A stretch of DNA of 64,000 nucleotides from Paenibacillus_L residui (GTDB lineage: Bacteria; Bacillota; Bacilli; Paenibacillales; NBRC-103111), in the NCBI RefSeq assembly GCF_042677205.1, contig NZ_JBHTIU010000047.1, positions 1 through 64,000 on the forward strand. The letters run 5' to 3'. Within the stretch, counting starts at the first letter, position 1, and each line of letters opens with the position of its first letter. Under the pieces are notes generated by a model. The model was not told the DNA's origin and made no database searches. It saw nothing but the letters and a program-made list of their open reading frames with translations. Below are positions 61,236 to 64,000 of this stretch, one piece after another. Both the position numbers and the translations under genes were made by a program.

Positions 61236-61883
61236 ATGAAATATCAATGCGCGCTCTTTGATTTGGACGGCGTTCTGGTCGATACGGCCAAGTATCACTA
61301 TTTAGCCTGGAAGGAGCTGGCCGATCAATTGGGCTTTGACTTTACGCTGCAGCACAACGAGAGACTCAAGGGGGTGTCCAGGATGGCTTCCCTGGACATC
61401 CTGCTGGAAATCGGACAGATGCAGGACCGTTTTACCGAAGCGGAAAAAGAGAAGCTGGCCAGCGAGAAGAACGACCGATATGTCGCTTATATTCATAAGA
61501 TGGACGCTTCGGAGCTGCTCGACGGCGCTTTGGAGCTGCTGCACGAATTGCGGCAAAGAGGCATACAAATTGCGTTAGGCTCGGCGAGCAAGAATGCGCC
61601 GCTTATTTTGGATCGTACGGGCATTTCTTCTTATTTCGATGCCATTGTAGACGGCAACAGCGTATCGAAAGCCAAGCCTGATCCGGAGGTCTTCAAGCTT
61701 GGAGCGGACAAGCTGAATGTGCCTTATCGCGCATGCGCAGTATTCGAAGATTCGCAAGCGGGCCTGGAAGCCGCCAAGGCAGCGGAAATGCTCGCCATCG
61801 GAATAGGAGAAGCCGGGAATTTAACCCAAGCCGATATCGTGTACCGCAACCTTAAGGAGATAGAAGTCGACAAGTATTTTTAA
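61236..61883 (+). CDS. pgmB: Beta-phosphoglucomutase
   Basis: A 215-residue HAD-superfamily enzyme converting beta-glucose 1-phosphate to glucose 6-phosphate. Motif I is FDLDGVLVDTAKYHYLAWK (nucleophile Asp and general acid Asp, then the His/W of the cap). Motif II is IALGSASKNAPLIL, motif III SKAKPDPEVF, and motif IV AVFEDSQAGLEAAK, which carries the Glu-Asp pair of the PgmB subgroup. It completes the phosphorolytic pathway started by the GH65 enzyme. Confidence 0.95.
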   Translation: MKYQCALFDLDGVLVDTAKYHYLAWKELADQLGFDFTLQHNERLKGVSRMASLDILLEIGQMQDRFTEAEKEKLASEKNDRYVAYIHKMDASELLDGALELLHELRQRGIQIALGSASKNAPLILDRTGISSYFDAIVDGNSVSKAKPDPEVFKLGADKLNVPYRACAVFEDSQAGLEAAKAAEMLAIGIGEAGNLTQADIVYRNLKEIEVDKYF

Positions 61884-61897
61884 CGGGGGGCTGACGC

Positions 61898-62707
61898 ATG
61901 GACCACTTTCAGGAAGTATACGCAAGAGCCAAGGAGTGGACGCGGGAAGCGGGAAGAAACTTACGCGACAGTCTGGGACAACAGCTGCACGTAGATTATA
62001 AAACGTCGGAAGCGGATCTCGTGACCGAGAAGGACCGGGAAATCGAACAATTTTTTATCGATAAAATAAAGAATGCCTACCCTCACCACCGCATTATTGG
62101 CGAAGAAGGCATGTCGGCCGAAGCCGAGAGCGACCCGATGGATGAAATCGTCTGGCTGATCGATCCGATTGACGGAACGACGAGCTTCGTCCATCAGAGG
62201 GAAAATTTCGCTATCTCGGTAGCCGTCTATGAGAACGGGCAGCCTAAAATAGGCGTCATTTATGATCCGATCAAGGATGAACTGTTCCATGCTTTGCACG
62301 GACAGGGCGCTTATTTAAACGAAACGAAGCTTAAACCGCTGAGCGATACGCCGGTCAAGCATTCGCTGATCGGAATCAACAGCCTGTGGCTCGTTCCGAA
62401 CGATTACTGCGATCACACGAAATTTCATCCTCTGATCCAAGATTTGCGGGGCACGCGAATTATAGGATCGGCCGCGCTGGAAATGGCCGCCGTCGCCTGC
62501 GGCAGGCTCAACGGCTTTATCTGTTTGCGCCTGTCCCCATGGGACTACGCGGCTGGCCTGGTCATCCTGAAGGAAGTCGAAGCGGTCACTACCTCTATTG
62601 ACGGCAGTCCCGTCCGGATGTTCGAAGCCTCCTCCATTTTCACGGGAAACCGCACCCTGCATGAAGAGATACTGACGAATTATTTGCGGGCCGGGGCCGG
62701 TTTGTGA
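61898..62707 (+). CDS. Inositol monophosphatase family protein
   Basis: A 269-residue magnesium-dependent phosphatase. The metal-site motifs are GEEGMSAE (Glu), IDPIDGTTSFVHQRENFAIS (DPxDGT) and LSPWDYAAGLVILKEVEA (WDxAAG). GGGGGG lies 7 nt before the ATG. It ends the operon. Family members dephosphorylate inositol phosphates, sugar phosphates or nucleotides; placement behind pgmB suggests a sugar phosphate. Its presence in a GH65/pgmB operon is not typical. Confidence 0.92.
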   Translation: MDHFQEVYARAKEWTREAGRNLRDSLGQQLHVDYKTSEADLVTEKDREIEQFFIDKIKNAYPHHRIIGEEGMSAEAESDPMDEIVWLIDPIDGTTSFVHQRENFAISVAVYENGQPKIGVIYDPIKDELFHALHGQGAYLNETKLKPLSDTPVKHSLIGINSLWLVPNDYCDHTKFHPLIQDLRGTRIIGSAALEMAAVACGRLNGFICLRLSPWDYAAGLVILKEVEAVTTSIDGSPVRMFEASSIFTGNRTLHEEILTNYLRAGAGL

Positions 62708-62745
62708 TCGTCCATATAAACCTGGATCTTCTCCAGTTTACTCAT

Positions 62746-62821
62746 GAGCGTCTTCCTCGTAACCAGGGCAGTGAATGTACCGCATTCCCGGACCCCGGTA
62801 TACGGGAGGCGCTCTTTTTTT
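62746..62821 (+). terminator. Terminator of the phosphorylase operon
   Basis: GAGCG-TCTTCC (62746 onward) pairs with GGGAGG-CGCTC, followed by seven T; an inner dyad CCCGG...CCGGT with GTATAC lies near the tip. Confidence 0.75.
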
Positions 62822-62861
62822 GTTCACGTCACAGACCAAAGTTAATGAACAGGATTAAGAA

Positions 62862-63452
62862 TTACTTGTTCCAATCTTCAGGTAATGTGTTTATTTTGTA
62901 TGTTAGTGTGACACTGGCATTTTGACCCTCTTGGATAGTCATCCGTAATTCAACGTCTAATCCATCATCCGCTTTCCAAGTCTCAAGGAAATCAGCAGAC
63001 TCTTTCTCCGGTAAATCTTCATAGTTCGGCATCTTTGAAATTGTATTGGTCAATTCCGGATAAGTCGCTGGCTCTCCGTAGGCTTTATTTAAATCCTTTT
63101 GCAATTTTTGGGTAAGGTCATATGCATCCTTTTTTTGATCTTTAAACCCTTTTATATACATAAACCCATACATTTTATCATTATTTATGTCAAAAGTAAG
63201 AGCAAGCTTAAGAGATTGACCGTAAACAGTACGTTCCTCCTTGAAGGCGTATATTCCGGCCTTTCCATCGAACTCCTCAATATCCTTTCCCTCTTCCAGC
63301 TTTAAATTGTTAAAAACTTCTTCCTTCTTTAAACCAATATTTTCAATCAAATCCTTAACATCTTTATTGCCCATTATATAGTCTGAACCACATGCCGTAA
63401 AACTAGAGACGACCAGCACAATAATCAGCATAAACCCAAGTTTTTTTATCAT
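62862..63452 (-). CDS. Hypothetical lipoprotein
   Basis: 196 residues. Signal peptide MIKKLGFMLIIVLVVSSFTAC, with lipidated Cys21 (lipobox FTAC). The mature protein contains DVKDLIENIGLKKEEVFNNL, AFKEERTVYGQSLKLALTFD and ELRMTIQEGQNASVTLTYKI, an alternating beta pattern with two helices. ATG 63452 has AAGAGGAG 8 nt upstream. Anchored on the outer face of the membrane. Function unknown. The stretch 63453-63695 upstream shows no convincing gene. Confidence 0.8.
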   Translation of the reverse strand: MIKKLGFMLIIVLVVSSFTACGSDYIMGNKDVKDLIENIGLKKEEVFNNLKLEEGKDIEEFDGKAGIYAFKEERTVYGQSLKLALTFDINNDKMYGFMYIKGFKDQKKDAYDLTQKLQKDLNKAYGEPATYPELTNTISKMPNYEDLPEKESADFLETWKADDGLDVELRMTIQEGQNASVTLTYKINTLPEDWNK

Positions 63453-63695
63453 ATAAGTCACTCCTCTTATAATGCTCCCATAAAGCATGTTGCAGGAGCG
63501 TAATAATGAAGTTGTAGTAACCATGCGCAACAACGTGTCCAAAAATCGTCAACGCCGCTTTCTCTTCCATAATCCTTGATACATAATTGACGCATCCAAA
63601 TGAAATGATGTTCCGTTTTTTTCAAAAATCGATCCGGCGCATCTAGCCACAAGCAAACATACCATTTTAATGACGATCAGCCCCGCCCTTGTAGA

Positions 63696-63725
63696 CAAAA
63701 AAATAGACCGCCTATACAAGCGGTC
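63696..63725 (-). terminator. Terminator of the gene at the window end
   Basis: On the minus strand GACCGC and GCGGTC (63725-63720 and 63711-63706) form a stem followed by TATTTTTTT. Confidence 0.85.
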
Positions 63726-63748
63726 TTCCCGGTCATTGATGCTAACGC

Positions 63749-64000
63749 TTATTTTTCCGTATGATACCCGCGCTCTCCGAATGGCTGGAGCTTGTCGATC
63801 CACTTTTCCTCCAGCTTGGCCAGCTCATCCTTCGTATCATAGTATACATTTTCCTTCGGCTTCAACGTCTCCAGCACTTCAATCTCGAACGCCTCTTCCC
63901 CGTATTCCGTCCATTCCTTCTGGAGCTCCTTATGAACATCCGTTCCGTTATTCAGGGCGAAACGCTTCCCGTTTAGCGACTTCAGATTGGGGGTGCTGCT
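63749..64000 (-). CDS. GIY-YIG-like protein, 5' end beyond the window
   Basis: The last 83 codons are visible: NLKSLNGKRFALNNGTDVHK, ELQKEWTEYGEEAFEIEVLE and LEEKWIDKLQPFGERGYHTEK. The E-x-W-x-x-Y-G-x-x-x-F-x-I-E-V pattern and the closing LEEKWI..LQP.GERGYH match the C-terminal half of small GIY-YIG nuclease-like proteins of Paenibacillus. The GIY-YIG motif itself would lie outside the window. Likely a small nuclease or DNA-binding protein. Confidence 0.7.
   Translation of the reverse strand, partial: SSTPNLKSLNGKRFALNNGTDVHKELQKEWTEYGEEAFEIEVLETLKPKENVYYDTKDELAKLEEKWIDKLQPFGERGYHTEK

Noticed and set aside
63467..63803. Overlapping minus-strand frames of 60-85 codons upstream of the lipoprotein
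   Set aside because: Several frames are open at once with no start signal; part of one crosses the terminator at 63696-63725. None stands out as real.
1..64000. CRISPR arrays, tRNA or rRNA genes, intact insertion sequences, prophage genes
   Set aside because: None was seen on reading both strands; the direct repeats present are too few or too diverged for a CRISPR, and no transposase gene is intact.

Overview
The window looks like a chromosomal segment of a Paenibacillus-like member of the Bacillales. Support for this: strong AGGAGG-type ribosome binding sites, many TTG and GTG starts, a Firmicute-type catalase, Nup/Yuf-type nucleoside transport genes, a YtrA-type GntR regulator, BlaI-type operators, and AT-poor repeat families scattered between genes. 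No rRNA, tRNA or CRISPR array was seen. Two short runs of N (26573-26627 and 27792-27857) show it is a draft assembly.

0-16.7 kb: a catalase gene under a stack of PerR/Fur-like sites; a B12-binding radical SAM protein; an ABC-2 exporter pair; a repeat-rich 1.5 kb gap; an RlmD/RumA-type rRNA methyltransferase; a small kinase; a DNA alkylation repair protein; two small unknown genes; an orphan T-box-like element; a self-contained GntR/ABC/CPBP operon with its own operator (the regulator probably starts at CTG); a GNAT acetyltransferase; and an M29 aminopeptidase.

16.7-28 kb: a frameshifted DUF2798-like gene, then a nine-gene minus-strand operon: LacI regulator, ribokinase, BMP lipoprotein, two-domain ABC ATPase, two permeases, two nucleoside hydrolases and an ADP-ribosylglycohydrolase. 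Together these would import nucleosides, split off ribose and phosphorylate it.

28-35.4 kb: a two-component system, a DUF418 membrane protein, a queF plus queuosine-precursor transporter pair, and transketolase.

35.4-50 kb is an eroded accessory region. It holds an araB 3' fragment joined to the 3' end of a sugar-binding protein gene, two intact sugar permeases, a truncated BlaI gene with an M56 peptidase and two BlaI-type operators, copies of a ~130 bp repeat, two separate group II intron remnants (3' end near 40.6 kb, 5' end near 48.3 kb), several genes broken by single frameshifts, and intact AraC, NUDIX, LRR and unknown genes. Near 49.3 kb is a complete ribosome-mediated histidine attenuator: a 16-residue leader peptide with four consecutive His codons, alternative hairpins and a terminator. 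It now stands before what looks like the decayed start of a histidyl-tRNA synthetase gene, with a divergent HisD-like gene farther on.

50-64 kb: the HisD-like gene, a bacitracin-type ABC exporter pair, and a well-preserved alpha-glucoside phosphorylase locus: LacI regulator, binding protein, two permeases, GH65 phosphorylase, beta-phosphoglucomutase and an inositol-monophosphatase-family enzyme, with matching LacI-type operators. A lipoprotein and the 3' part of a GIY-YIG-like gene close the window. The histidine attenuator, the ~130 bp repeat and the group II intron leader preceding a non-reverse-transcriptase gene are the most unusual items.
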